Of a stretch of DNA of 11,824 nt, positions 1 through 7,959 are shown piece by piece (within the stretch, counting starts at the first letter, position 1; each line of letters begins with the position of its first letter). The stretch comes from Zetaproteobacteria bacterium. GTDB lineage: Bacteria; Pseudomonadota; Zetaproteobacteria; Mariprofundales; Mariprofundaceae. The notes beneath the pieces were generated by a model. The model was not told where the DNA came from. It ran no database searches and saw only the letters and a list, made by a program, of their open reading frames with translations. The position numbers and the translations under genes were made by a program. Location of the stretch: contig JAJRVH010000187.1 of the NCBI GenBank assembly GCA_021545625.1, positions 1-11,824 on the forward strand, in the 5' to 3' direction.

Positions 1-1887
1 ATGCTGCATGGTGGTATCAACGAGCTGACGCTTGAGGTGGCGCAGCATTACAAGTCCGTTTGCGAGGATCCGGGCAGTCCCGAACTATGGACATCGATCG
101 ATCTCGACGAATCCTATGTCCGCCTGGTCGGAGAGCTGATGCCGGTGCCGGAGGATATTTCACGGCTGGATGAATGGCTGGCATTCAGCAGCTGGGATAC
201 CTATCACGTCAGTCTGGCTTCGCTCGGACGGGACGCGGCCCATATGCAGGCCGGCGCGATTCTGGCACAGGGGCTGGCCCTGAGGGGAACACGACAGGAT
301 ATCCAGATCCATCAGGCCGTTCCGGTTGAGGACAGGGATATCCGCAGGCTGGAGCCTGCGTCGGACCTGGTGGTGTTCGGAACCTATGCCGAACTGGAGC
401 GGGCCTTCGGCGATGATGAATTCACATCAGCCGCCAGGGCGCGCATTACGCTGCGTAACCGCGAACTGGGCAATGGTCGCTTTCTGCTGGTCGTGGGGGC
501 CAGAACGGCGGATGACCTGTCCAGGGCGGCACAGGCTTTTGCCTGGATGCGCATGCCGCTCGGATCGTCCGCCAGCGTCGATATCAACGATGTGAGCCTG
601 CCTCAGAATGTCCGTTATGCGGCACCGCATGCGGTACAGGAAGGGCGCGAATACAGTTTCGCCGACCTTGGATTCGGGAATATGAACATGCAGGGGCTGC
701 ACGACGAAGGACGGATACTGGTCTGGGTGGCTCCGGACCTGTTCGCCAAGAGTCATATGAATGTCGACCTGAAGCTGCATTTTTCGTACGGGGCTTCGCT
801 GCGCGCGGATTCGGTGCTGAATCTTTATCACAACGGCAAGTTCCTGCGCGGCATTTCGCTGGGTGATGAGCGGGGACTGTCCATTCGTGACTACCTGATC
901 CGCATCCCGCTGCACCAGTTTCGCCCGGGCGTGAACGAATTCAGGTTTGAAAGCCGTATGCACGCGTTCACCGGATCGAACTGCACGACCGGCAATACCG
1001 ATAACCTGTTGCTGACGGTCTACGATGACTCGACGATCCTGATCCCGCAGGCCCGGCATTTTGTCAGCATGCCGAATCTGCATGTGATGATGAACACCGG
1101 CTATCCCTATCTCGGCGATGACGGCATCAGGCCGGTCATCCGCATCGCCCGCGACAATCCGGAGATGGTGGGGGCGGCATGGACGCTGGCGGCCAGGCTG
1201 GCCCAGCTGAAGGGGCTGCCATTCGCGAACCTGCGCATCGCCGACAAGGCATCGCCGGACGATGTCAACGTGATTTTCCTGACGACAGTCCGGGATGTAC
1301 CGAAACGCCTGTGGAGGTATGCGCCGGTTGATCTGGGAGACAAGGGTCAGATCAACCATCCGCTGCTGGCCAATCCGGCCAGTCTTGGTCACCGGGCCAT
1401 GACATGGCGCGAGAAGCTGGCCGTGGTCTTTGCCGGCGAGGAGGAAAAGAACAGGGAGCGCAATTATGCGGCGTCGGTGCAACAGTCATTCAATCTGCTG
1501 AACTTCGGCATCATGATGCAGATGGAGAACCCGGATCATCAGGGCGGTACGCTGACCATGCTGGTATCAGATACGGACGATATGCTGAACCAGGCCGTGG
1601 CCCGGCTGGTGCGCCTGTGGCCGGAGATGCATGACGTGCAGGGGGATGTGCTGGTCTGGGGGCAGGCGGCCGACCAGGTTGCGCCGGACTTCTGGTACAC
1701 CTCGCTTTCCGACCGGGAGTATCATATCGGCAGCATGTCCTACTGGCAGCGGATTTCCTATTTCGCGATCCAGTATCCGCTGTTTCTGATTTCCCTGCTG
1801 CTCGGCATGTTCGTTGTCATGGCCCTGCTGACCCGCTGGCTGTTGCTTGGCTACCGCAGGCGCGCGCATCCCGATGTCGAGGCATAG
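1..1887 (+). CDS. bcsB: Cellulose synthase regulatory/periplasmic subunit BcsB, 5' end outside the window
   Basis: BcsB is the periplasmic, membrane-anchored partner of the BcsA synthase and guides the nascent glucan towards the outer membrane. The 628 visible residues begin inside the first carbohydrate-binding domain: HYKSVCEDPGSPELW near residues 16-30 is a BcsB hallmark. A flavodoxin-like segment follows (DLVVFGTYAELERAF, ~122-136), then a second carbohydrate-binding domain (~220-345, with NCTTGNTDNLLL and VYDDSTILIPQ) and a second flavodoxin-like domain (~360-560). A single C-terminal transmembrane helix (~593-616) ends in basic LLLGYRRR, as in the family. Family members are usually around 750-800 residues with an N-terminal signal peptide. 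The ATG at base 1 is therefore almost certainly an internal Met and about 130-150 residues lie upstream. bcsZ starts inside its last codons. Identity is confident; the true start cannot be seen. Confidence 0.93.
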   Translation: MLHGGINELTLEVAQHYKSVCEDPGSPELWTSIDLDESYVRLVGELMPVPEDISRLDEWLAFSSWDTYHVSLASLGRDAAHMQAGAILAQGLALRGTRQDIQIHQAVPVEDRDIRRLEPASDLVVFGTYAELERAFGDDEFTSAARARITLRNRELGNGRFLLVVGARTADDLSRAAQAFAWMRMPLGSSASVDINDVSLPQNVRYAAPHAVQEGREYSFADLGFGNMNMQGLHDEGRILVWVAPDLFAKSHMNVDLKLHFSYGASLRADSVLNLYHNGKFLRGISLGDERGLSIRDYLIRIPLHQFRPGVNEFRFESRMHAFTGSNCTTGNTDNLLLTVYDDSTILIPQARHFVSMPNLHVMMNTGYPYLGDDGIRPVIRIARDNPEMVGAAWTLAARLAQLKGLPFANLRIADKASPDDVNVIFLTTVRDVPKRLWRYAPVDLGDKGQINHPLLANPASLGHRAMTWREKLAVVFAGEEEKNRERNYAASVQQSFNLLNFGIMMQMENPDHQGGTLTMLVSDTDDMLNQAVARLVRLWPEMHDVQGDVLVWGQAADQVAPDFWYTSLSDREYHIGSMSYWQRISYFAIQYPLFLISLLLGMFVVMALLTRWLLLGYRRRAHPDVEA

Positions 1888-2941
1888 GCTTGCAGCCCGT
1901 TTCAGGGGAGTGGCCGGGGCGGCGCTGATGCTGATGCTGGGGGCATGCAGCAGTTCGCACGGGCCGCAGCTGAAGCTGGATGCGGCGGACTGGCAGCAAT
2001 ACAAGCAACGCTTCGTTGCCGGGGAAGGGCGGGTGGTGGATAACCGCAATGCACATGTTTCCCATTCCGAGGGCCAGGGCTACGGCCTGTTACTGGCGGT
2101 TGCCTTCGGCGATCGTCAGGCATTTGACCGGATCTGGCAATGGACTCGAAGCCACTTGCAGGTGCGCGGGCATGATCATCTGCATGCCTGGAAATGGAGT
2201 CCGGCCAGCCGGCGCGTGGAGGATTATAATAACGCCACCGATGGCGATGTGCTGATTGCCTGGGCGCTGATTCGGGCCTGGCGGCAATGGCAGCATGCTC
2301 CCTATCTGGAGGCTGCCAGGGAGATTCTGGCCTCCCTGCATAAGCTGAAGGTAAAATTGCCGGCCGGAGAGTTTCTGCTGCCTGGCGCCAAGGGTTTCGG
2401 CAATCGCCATCGCGCCGTGCTGAACCCGTCCTATTTTCTGTTTCCTGCCTACAAAAGCTTTGCATCCGTCGATCAGGGGCTGGACTGGATGAAGCTGTAC
2501 CGCGATGCGTCGTATTTGCTGCAGCGCTGTGTTTTCGGGGAATGGGGGTTGCCGGCGAACTGGGTCCAGGTGGACGCCCGGGTTCGGCCGGCCGCCGGTC
2601 GGGAGCCGTATTTCGGCTATGATGCGATGCGTATACCACTGTTTCTGGCATGGGCGGGCAAGCGGAGCAGGCTTGGTCCATATGTCCGTTTCTGGAAACA
2701 GTTCAGCATGCAGGGAGGCGTTCCCGACCAGCTGGACCTGGAGAACGGCTTTGTCCATATGAGCCGCGACTTTCATGCGGTCGGGGCGATAGCGGCGCTG
2801 AGTTCGCATGCTTACGGCGGTAATGCACCCTATCCCGATATGCACTGGTTGCCGGACACAGCTTATTATGATGCCAGTCTGATCCTGCTCAGCCAGCTTG
2901 CCTGGATGGAGGCCGACAGGCATGAGGAGGGTTCGAAGTGA
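1874..2941 (+). CDS. bcsZ: Periplasmic endo-1,4-beta-glucanase BcsZ (GH8), predicted lipoprotein
   Basis: This glycoside hydrolase family 8 endoglucanase of cellulose operons cuts beta-1,4-glucan and is needed for normal cellulose output in several bacteria. The ATG at 1874 gives 355 residues and overlaps bcsB by 14 bp. An in-frame TTG at 1847 would add nine residues but gives a worse signal peptide. The N-terminus has basic MSRHRLAARFR, a short hydrophobic stretch and lipobox LGAC with Cys25 followed by Ser, which suggests an outer-membrane-bound lipoprotein. GH8 landmarks are present: SHSEGQGYG with the general-acid Glu (E65), YNNATDGDVLIAW (~119-131), NPSYF (~184-188) and FGYDAMRIP with the second catalytic Asp (D250). 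Only a weak Shine-Dalgarno (GCAGG, 1856-1860) is visible, so translation probably depends on coupling to bcsB. The stop overlaps the bcsC GTG by 4 bp. The family call is firm; lipidation is inference. Confidence 0.93.
   Translation: MSRHRLAARFRGVAGAALMLMLGACSSSHGPQLKLDAADWQQYKQRFVAGEGRVVDNRNAHVSHSEGQGYGLLLAVAFGDRQAFDRIWQWTRSHLQVRGHDHLHAWKWSPASRRVEDYNNATDGDVLIAWALIRAWRQWQHAPYLEAAREILASLHKLKVKLPAGEFLLPGAKGFGNRHRAVLNPSYFLFPAYKSFASVDQGLDWMKLYRDASYLLQRCVFGEWGLPANWVQVDARVRPAAGREPYFGYDAMRIPLFLAWAGKRSRLGPYVRFWKQFSMQGGVPDQLDLENGFVHMSRDFHAVGAIAALSSHAYGGNAPYPDMHWLPDTAYYDASLILLSQLAWMEADRHEEGSK
2924..2930 (+). promoter_or_regulatory. Ribosome binding site for the bcsC GTG start
   Basis: GAGGAGG lies 7 nt before the GTG at 2938. 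The strong match and good spacing decide the non-ATG start. This start also gives a clean signal peptide and a 4-bp GTGA overlap with the bcsZ stop. Confidence 0.75.
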
Positions 2942-5427
2942 AGTTGCTAGCGTTATTTCTGTTGATATGCGGTATGTCCGGTTCCGGCTATGCCGACGAG
3001 AGCAAGCTGGTCGAGCCTCAGGTTCAGCGCGGCAAACAGTCGGTGATCAGCGTGCAACGCAATCAGCAGGAGCCGCGACTCGAGGAAGCTGTGTCGCCTG
3101 AAACAAAAAAGATCGAAAAGCCGACGCCCGTGGATGTTTCGCCGTTGTGGGATGAGTTTCATGCCGGCAACTATGCCGTCGTTCGCAACCGTATTGCGGC
3201 GATTCGCAAGGAGCACCCCGACTGGCAGCCGCCGGAGGAGCTGATGCGCCTGCTGGTCGAGGCCGAGGTGGATGAGGCCCTGCATAAAAAACCGAAACAG
3301 GTGATTGCGGCCTATCGTGCCCATCCGGAGCTGTTCAACTGTTCGAATCAGTACCGGCGTCTCGCGCTCGCCGACGCCTGGCTGAACCTGAAGCAGGTTC
3401 GCAAGGCTCGCGATGTATATGAAACCATTCACTGGCGCTGCAAGGAGTACCTGCGTCTCGAGGCGCTGGAGCATGCTTCGGCGCGCATGCCGCTGGCCGA
3501 TATGGACTATCTGCTGCATTTGTCCGAAAGCAAGCCTGTCAGCAGCAAGGGAAGCCAGCGCATGGCAGCCCTGAAACTTCGCCAGTTGCTGCGTCAGTGG
3601 CATGAGGGTGGCGGTTCGCAGCTGCCGGCCGAACTGCTCAGGCGCGCCGATGCCCTGCAGCCGGATTTGCTCAGGCTCAGGTCGCCTGCCATGGCGGCCA
3701 CCCTTGGCTGGCTGAATATGGAGCAGAAGCGCTATGCCAGGGCGCGGGAGCTTTTCGAGCTGAGTCGCTCATGGCGCGCCCACGACGATGCGCTCAAGGG
3801 ACTGATTCTTGCCGATTATCATCTCGGGCGCTTTGAGGAAATGAAACAGCTGATCGATGCACACCACGAGCGGCTGGCGCAGTCAGGCATGCTGGCCGAC
3901 GTGCTGCCGCTGCAGGCGGCTCACTGCGCATCGGTGGGGGACGATGCATGTCTGCTGGAAACGCTGGATCAACTCGCCACTTTGCGTCCGCTGCATGCCG
4001 GGGAGCGGAAATCCCGCGCCTGGGCCCTGTACCACACCGGCAGGTATGCCGAAGCTGCGGATGCCTTTGAGCCACTGTACCGGCTGAAGCCGGAGGAGGA
4101 TATTGCCGGCGGGTTGTATTACAGCCTGGTGCACAGCGGGCAGCTCGACAGGGCTGCCGGGCTGGCCCGGGATATGGGCGGTGCTCTGGCGGCAGTGGCC
4201 GGCAACTCCGACGCCCGGCGCATGTTCGATCATCATCTGTTCCATGCCGCCCGGCAGCTGGACGAGTCCTTTCATCCTTCCCTGGCGCATGTCGATACGC
4301 CGTTCGTGCGGACGTCGTTTATGCGGCGCGTGCAGAGCAGTACAAGCGCGGTGCCGTTGCTGAGTACCTTTGAATTGCGCAAGTATGTGCTGGAAACGGG
4401 CTACGTGTACAACGGGACGAATATCGTGAACCTGCAGGTGGAGCGGACCTTTATCAATGCCGGCGACCCGTTGCTGCGCGCCAACGATATCGGCTTCAAG
4501 CTGTTGCCGCCCTATGCGTTTCCGGTGCGCTCCTTTTTGCAGGGCTACGAATGGGATATCGAATACCGGCATGAAGGCTGGAACAGCTACTATGCCAGCG
4601 TCGGTCAGGGGTTTTCCGGCGCCTCGCTGCAACCCACCCTCAAGGCCAGGCTGGGCACGCGACGTCAGTACGAAAAGGGCGAACTCCGCCTGGAGGCCTA
4701 TCGACAGCCGTTGCGCGACCGGATTCTGGCCTATGTCGGTCTGGACGATCCGAAAACGGGCCTGCAGTGGGGCAGGGTTTCGCGCAACGGCCTGAGCGTG
4801 GAGGGTTATCATGCGCTGGGAGATTCGGACTGGGGGCTTGGCTATACGGGTCGGGAAGAACGCCTGAACGGCGTCAGCGTTCAGAACAACAGCCATTATG
4901 CGGTCAGCCTGACATTGCCGTATAACTTCCGCCTGACGGACGGCTGGCATGCCAGCCTTGGCCCCCAGCTGCAATGGCAACGCTATGCCCGCAACCAGAA
5001 CCACTTTACCGTCGGTGATGGCGGCTATTTCAGCCCGCAGCGCGATACGACCTACGGCCTGAGCATGCATGCGTTTACCGATGAGGGGCGGCGTCTGCAT
5101 GCCGTGTTCGACGTGTTTGTCGGTCGCCGGGCGCATGCGCAGGATGCCGCGGAGGTGTTTCCGCTGGCCCCGAACGGCCTGCTCTATCCCGCCTCGAGTG
5201 TGACGGAGACGGTCTTCAGCACGCACGCAGCGGCCGTGATACGTCTGACTTCCCATCTTCAGCTGGGTGCGGATGCCAGCTACTGGAAGAGCTCCTATAC
5301 GGTGCTTAACGTGCCGACACGGATCAATGATCTGGGCTGGATGGTCTGGCTGAGCTGGCAATTCGACGCCCGGCAGGGCAGCCTGAGCATGGATTATCCG
5401 CCCCGCGGTCTGTCGCCGCTGTACTGA
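2938..5427 (+). CDS. bcsC: Cellulose export outer-membrane protein, short BcsC type (TPR + BCSC_C barrel)
   Basis: BcsC carries cellulose across the outer membrane: periplasmic TPR helices lead to a C-terminal beta-barrel. This 829-residue protein starts at GTG with a strong RBS and has a signal peptide (MKLLALFLLICGMSGSGYA, cleavage probably after Ala19). A low-complexity, Gln/Glu/Lys-rich linker runs to ~60, then helical TPR-like repeats to ~430 (for example RYARARELFEL and RYAEAADAFEPL). The barrel, from about residue 470, has BCSC_C-type motifs: DRILAYVGLDDPKTGLQWG from residue 594 and GDGGYFSPQ at 693-701. The penultimate-strand-like WMVWLSWQF is followed by a ~20-residue tail ending in Tyr. 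E. coli BcsC is about 1,157 residues, so the TPR scaffold here is roughly a third shorter. It sits directly after bcsZ and 13 nt before the HD gene. Similarity to PgaA/HmsH-type exporters is possible, but the barrel motifs and context favour BcsC. Confidence 0.87.
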   Translation: MKLLALFLLICGMSGSGYADESKLVEPQVQRGKQSVISVQRNQQEPRLEEAVSPETKKIEKPTPVDVSPLWDEFHAGNYAVVRNRIAAIRKEHPDWQPPEELMRLLVEAEVDEALHKKPKQVIAAYRAHPELFNCSNQYRRLALADAWLNLKQVRKARDVYETIHWRCKEYLRLEALEHASARMPLADMDYLLHLSESKPVSSKGSQRMAALKLRQLLRQWHEGGGSQLPAELLRRADALQPDLLRLRSPAMAATLGWLNMEQKRYARARELFELSRSWRAHDDALKGLILADYHLGRFEEMKQLIDAHHERLAQSGMLADVLPLQAAHCASVGDDACLLETLDQLATLRPLHAGERKSRAWALYHTGRYAEAADAFEPLYRLKPEEDIAGGLYYSLVHSGQLDRAAGLARDMGGALAAVAGNSDARRMFDHHLFHAARQLDESFHPSLAHVDTPFVRTSFMRRVQSSTSAVPLLSTFELRKYVLETGYVYNGTNIVNLQVERTFINAGDPLLRANDIGFKLLPPYAFPVRSFLQGYEWDIEYRHEGWNSYYASVGQGFSGASLQPTLKARLGTRRQYEKGELRLEAYRQPLRDRILAYVGLDDPKTGLQWGRVSRNGLSVEGYHALGDSDWGLGYTGREERLNGVSVQNNSHYAVSLTLPYNFRLTDGWHASLGPQLQWQRYARNQNHFTVGDGGYFSPQRDTTYGLSMHAFTDEGRRLHAVFDVFVGRRAHAQDAAEVFPLAPNGLLYPASSVTETVFSTHAAAVIRLTSHLQLGADASYWKSSYTVLNVPTRINDLGWMVWLSWQFDARQGSLSMDYPPRGLSPLY

Positions 5428-5430
5428 GCA

Positions 5431-5438
5431 GGGAGGAG
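5431..5438 (+). promoter_or_regulatory. Ribosome binding site deciding the TTG start of the HD gene
   Basis: GGGAGGAG ends 2 nt before TTG 5441 (GGAGG core 4 nt away), slightly tight but strong. There is no in-frame ATG until well inside the HD domain, so this RBS/TTG pair is the best start. Confidence 0.6.
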
Positions 5439-5440
5439 AC

Positions 5441-6409
5441 TTGTCGGGAATCCAGCTTCGACGTTCCGATTACGATGTCACCAATACCGTGCAAACCACC
5501 GATGCGGGCAGCGTGGCGCATGAGGTTCTGAACCTGTTCCAGTCGCTGTATCCGCTGCATCCGGTCGCGCCGCTGGAACAGGCATTTCGTGACTGGCAGC
5601 GCCTGTTTGAAGGGGGGTACCCCGGTTTTCTCGCCTGCGAAACTCCCTATCATGACATGCAGCATTCGCTTGACGTGACGCTGGCGATGGCCCGTCTGAT
5701 CTGGGGTTTTGAAAAGGAACATCGGGCGATCGGGCCGATCGGGGCAACGCTCGGCCTTGTCACGGCGCTGTTTCACGATGCCGGTTATGTGCGCAGCTGG
5801 TATGACAGTCGCCATCACAACGGGGCCGAACTGACGTGTATCCATGTTTCGCGCAGCGCCATGTTTCTGGAACGTTATCTGCCAAGTATCGGCCTGAAGC
5901 ATGGTGCGTCGATCTGTCGCCAGATCGTTCATTTTACCGGCTATGAGGTGACATTCGAGGATATTCCGCTGGATGACAGGATGCTGCGTTCGCTGGGCAA
6001 GCTGGTTGGCACGGCCGATCTGCTGGCCCAGATGGCGGACCGTTGCTATCTGGAGAAATGCCGGGACCGGCTGTATCCGGAGTTCGTGGCTGCGGGACTG
6101 GCTTCGCCGGATCTGCCGCATGGCGGCTATGTGTCGGCCGAGGATTTCTTGCGCAAGACGCCCGGCTTTTTCAGGGTCGTCCGGCATCGGCTGGACGTTT
6201 CCCTGCAGGGCATGCATCGCTACATGGGCGTCTATTTCGGCAACGAACCGGACCTGTATCGCCAGGCAATCCGGCAGAATCAGGAGTATCTGGGGGCTTT
6301 GCTGGAGCGCGATGCGCTGCAGAACCTGCGCCGCAATCCGCCCTGGACGTTGCCGGACAAAAGCTTTCCGATCGATCTGTCGCGCTATGCGAAGCGGCCG
6401 GAGGGCTGA
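5441..6409 (+). CDS. HD-domain metal-dependent phosphohydrolase (PDEase-like), bcs operon passenger
   Basis: This 322-residue soluble protein has no signal peptide or membrane helix. The HD-superfamily metal site is visible in order: YHDMQHSLDVT (H71, H75) resembles the YHNxxHAxDV opening of cyclic-nucleotide phosphodiesterases. ALFHDAGY carries the H112-D113 pair. NGAELTCIHVSRSAMFLERYL (127-147, H135) and H164 in QIVHFTGYE follow, and GTADLLAQMADRCYLEK (190-206) has the closing Asp D193. The protein is therefore expected to be a divalent-metal phosphohydrolase in the cytoplasm. Its substrate cannot be read from sequence. It lacks the HHExxDGxGYP signature of HD-GYP c-di-GMP phosphodiesterases. 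It begins 13 nt after bcsC with its own RBS and a TTG start, so it is probably translated from the same mRNA. BcsA-type synthases are activated by c-di-GMP, which makes a role in nucleotide turnover attractive but unproven. Family confident; function not. Confidence 0.82.
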   Translation: MSGIQLRRSDYDVTNTVQTTDAGSVAHEVLNLFQSLYPLHPVAPLEQAFRDWQRLFEGGYPGFLACETPYHDMQHSLDVTLAMARLIWGFEKEHRAIGPIGATLGLVTALFHDAGYVRSWYDSRHHNGAELTCIHVSRSAMFLERYLPSIGLKHGASICRQIVHFTGYEVTFEDIPLDDRMLRSLGKLVGTADLLAQMADRCYLEKCRDRLYPEFVAAGLASPDLPHGGYVSAEDFLRKTPGFFRVVRHRLDVSLQGMHRYMGVYFGNEPDLYRQAIRQNQEYLGALLERDALQNLRRNPPWTLPDKSFPIDLSRYAKRPEG

Positions 6410-6420
6410 CCCCGGCCGTC

Positions 6421-6482
6421 AGGGTCTGTTCACGCAGGTTCCAGTATTGTCGAAGGCGCCGGAATTTGCGTGAACAGGCCCT
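6421..6482 (+). repeat. Imperfect inverted repeat/hairpin between convergent operons (possible terminator or mobile-element remnant)
   Basis: The left arm (6421-6442) and right arm (6461-6482) are 22 bases each around an 18-base loop. In + strand RNA all 22 positions pair, 19 Watson-Crick and three G-U (6425:6478, 6437:6466, 6438:6465). In - strand RNA the same three positions become A-C mismatches. There is no U-tract after the stem, so it is not a canonical intrinsic terminator. It lies 12 nt after the HD gene stop and its right end contains part of the gcvPB stop codon (complement 6481-6483). It may end the bcs transcript or protect its 3' end. Alternatively it may be a small palindromic repeat such as a MITE or a REP-like unit; no convincing target duplication is seen. 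Confidence 0.6.
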
Positions 6483-7959
6483 AGTCTTCGGGCCAGACCA
6501 GCACCGGCTTGCGCGCCGCCAGCGTTTCATCCAGACGGCGCCGGATCGGCATCAGCGGCGCCTGATGCAGCGCTTCCGTATCGCCGGCCTCGCATTGGCG
6601 GGCAATCTCCAGCATGGCATCGCAGAAGCGGTCGATGGTTTCCCTGGATTCGCTTTCGGTCGGTTCGATCAGCATGGCGCCATGCACGATCAGCGGGAAA
6701 TAGACCGTCATCGGATGGAAGCCGAGATCGATCAGCCGCTTGGCGATATCCAGCGTTTTGACGCCGTGGCGCTCCTGCTTCTCATCGGTCAGCAGACACT
6801 CATGCTTGCACAGGCCCGGGAAGGGAACATGGTAGGCGTCCTTCAGACGGGCCAGGATGTAGTTGGCATTGAGGACCGCGTCCTCGGCAATGCGATGCAG
6901 CGCGTCGCGACCGAAGGCCGCGATATAGGCCGTCGCGCGCAGCAGTACGCCGGTCTGGCCGATGGAGCCGAAAATGCTGCCGATGCTCCGTTCGTCCCGG
7001 TGCACGATGCGGATGGTATTGTTTTCCCTGACGAGCTTCGGGACGGGAAGAAACGGAGCCAGCGTATCGTTCACGGCCACAGGACCCGTCCCCGGACCGC
7101 CGCCGCCGTGCGGCGTGGAGAAGGTCTTGTGGACGTTGATATGCAGGCAGTCGATGCCCATGTCGCCGGGGCGCGCCACGCCGACCAGCGCATTGAGGTT
7201 GGCGCCGTCGCCATAGACAAGTCCGCCCGCCTCATGCACCAGCCGGCAGATTTCGGCGATATCGGACTCGAACATGCCGGTCGTGTTCGGATTGGTCAGC
7301 ATCAGGGCTGCCACTTCGTCATTCAGCCGGGAGCGGAGCTCGTCCAGATCGATGCGGCCATTGGCGGCCGATTTGATCTCGATGGTCTGCATGCCGGCCA
7401 GCGCGGCCGAGGCGGGGTTGGTGCCGTGCGCGGAGTCCGGCACCAGCACCGTGCGCCGTCGGCGGTCACCGCGCGCATCGTGATAGGCGCGGATCATCAT
7501 GATGCCGGCCAGTTCGCCGTGGGCGCCGGCCGCCGGCGTGAGTGTGACATGCGCAAGGCCTGTAATTTCGCCCAGCCATTGCTGCAGCTCGTACAGCAGC
7601 TCCAGCACGCCCTGCACGCTTTCCTCGGGCTGGTCCGGATGCAGCTGCGCAAGCCCCGGCAGCCGGGCAAGCTGTTCGTTGACGCGCGGATTGTATTTCA
7701 TCGTGCACGAGCCGAGCGGATAGAAGCCGGTTTCGATGCTGTGGTTCCACTGGCTCAGGCGCACGAAATGGCGCACGGACTCGGGCTCGGAAAGCCCCGG
7801 GATGCCGGCCTGTCGGCTACGGCGAAAGCCGTTCAGCGCATCCGGAAGTTCGGCGTCGATACCGGGCAGGCTGATCGGGGTCGCCGCCTCGTGCGCATGC
7901 TCGAACAGCAGCGCTTCTTCATGCTGCATGCCGCTGACGCCGGAATAATCGTCGGTCAT
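6481..7959 (-). CDS. gcvPB: Glycine dehydrogenase (decarboxylating) subunit 2
   Basis: This is the C-terminal half of P-protein as a separate 492-residue subunit. With GcvPA it decarboxylates glycine using pyridoxal phosphate and passes aminomethyl to lipoyl-GcvH in the cytoplasm. Visible motifs are SIETGFYPLGSCTMKYNPRV (74-93), the PLP-domain segments TPAAGAHGELAG (141-152) and DSAHGTNPAS (175-184), LTNPNTTGMFE, YGDGANLNA, and CLHINVHKTFSTPHGGGGPG with the PLP-lysine K278. Length is normal for the family. The ATG has GGAGG (7967-7971) 7 nt upstream and overlaps the gcvPA stop by 4 bp (ATGA), so the two subunits are translationally coupled. That suits an equimolar complex. It is the last gene of the operon and its stop lies in the hairpin shared with the converging bcs operon. 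Confidence 0.97.
   Translation of the reverse strand: MTDDYSGVSGMQHEEALLFEHAHEAATPISLPGIDAELPDALNGFRRSRQAGIPGLSEPESVRHFVRLSQWNHSIETGFYPLGSCTMKYNPRVNEQLARLPGLAQLHPDQPEESVQGVLELLYELQQWLGEITGLAHVTLTPAAGAHGELAGIMMIRAYHDARGDRRRRTVLVPDSAHGTNPASAALAGMQTIEIKSAANGRIDLDELRSRLNDEVAALMLTNPNTTGMFESDIAEICRLVHEAGGLVYGDGANLNALVGVARPGDMGIDCLHINVHKTFSTPHGGGGPGTGPVAVNDTLAPFLPVPKLVRENNTIRIVHRDERSIGSIFGSIGQTGVLLRATAYIAAFGRDALHRIAEDAVLNANYILARLKDAYHVPFPGLCKHECLLTDEKQERHGVKTLDIAKRLIDLGFHPMTVYFPLIVHGAMLIEPTESESRETIDRFCDAMLEIARQCEAGDTEALHQAPLMPIRRRLDETLAARKPVLVWPED

Noticed and set aside
1..3. ATG at base 1 as the real bcsB start
   Set aside because: The protein would lack a signal peptide and begin in the middle of the first carbohydrate-binding domain; the gene is cut by the window edge.
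3883..5361. 492-codon - strand frame inside bcsC
   Set aside because: The + strand encodes the TPR and barrel motifs of BcsC. The antisense product is a composition artefact.
5441..6409. HD-GYP c-di-GMP phosphodiesterase
   Set aside because: The HHExxDGxGYP signature is absent; after the HD pair the sequence reads HHNGAELTCIH. Only a general HD/PDEase-like call is supported.
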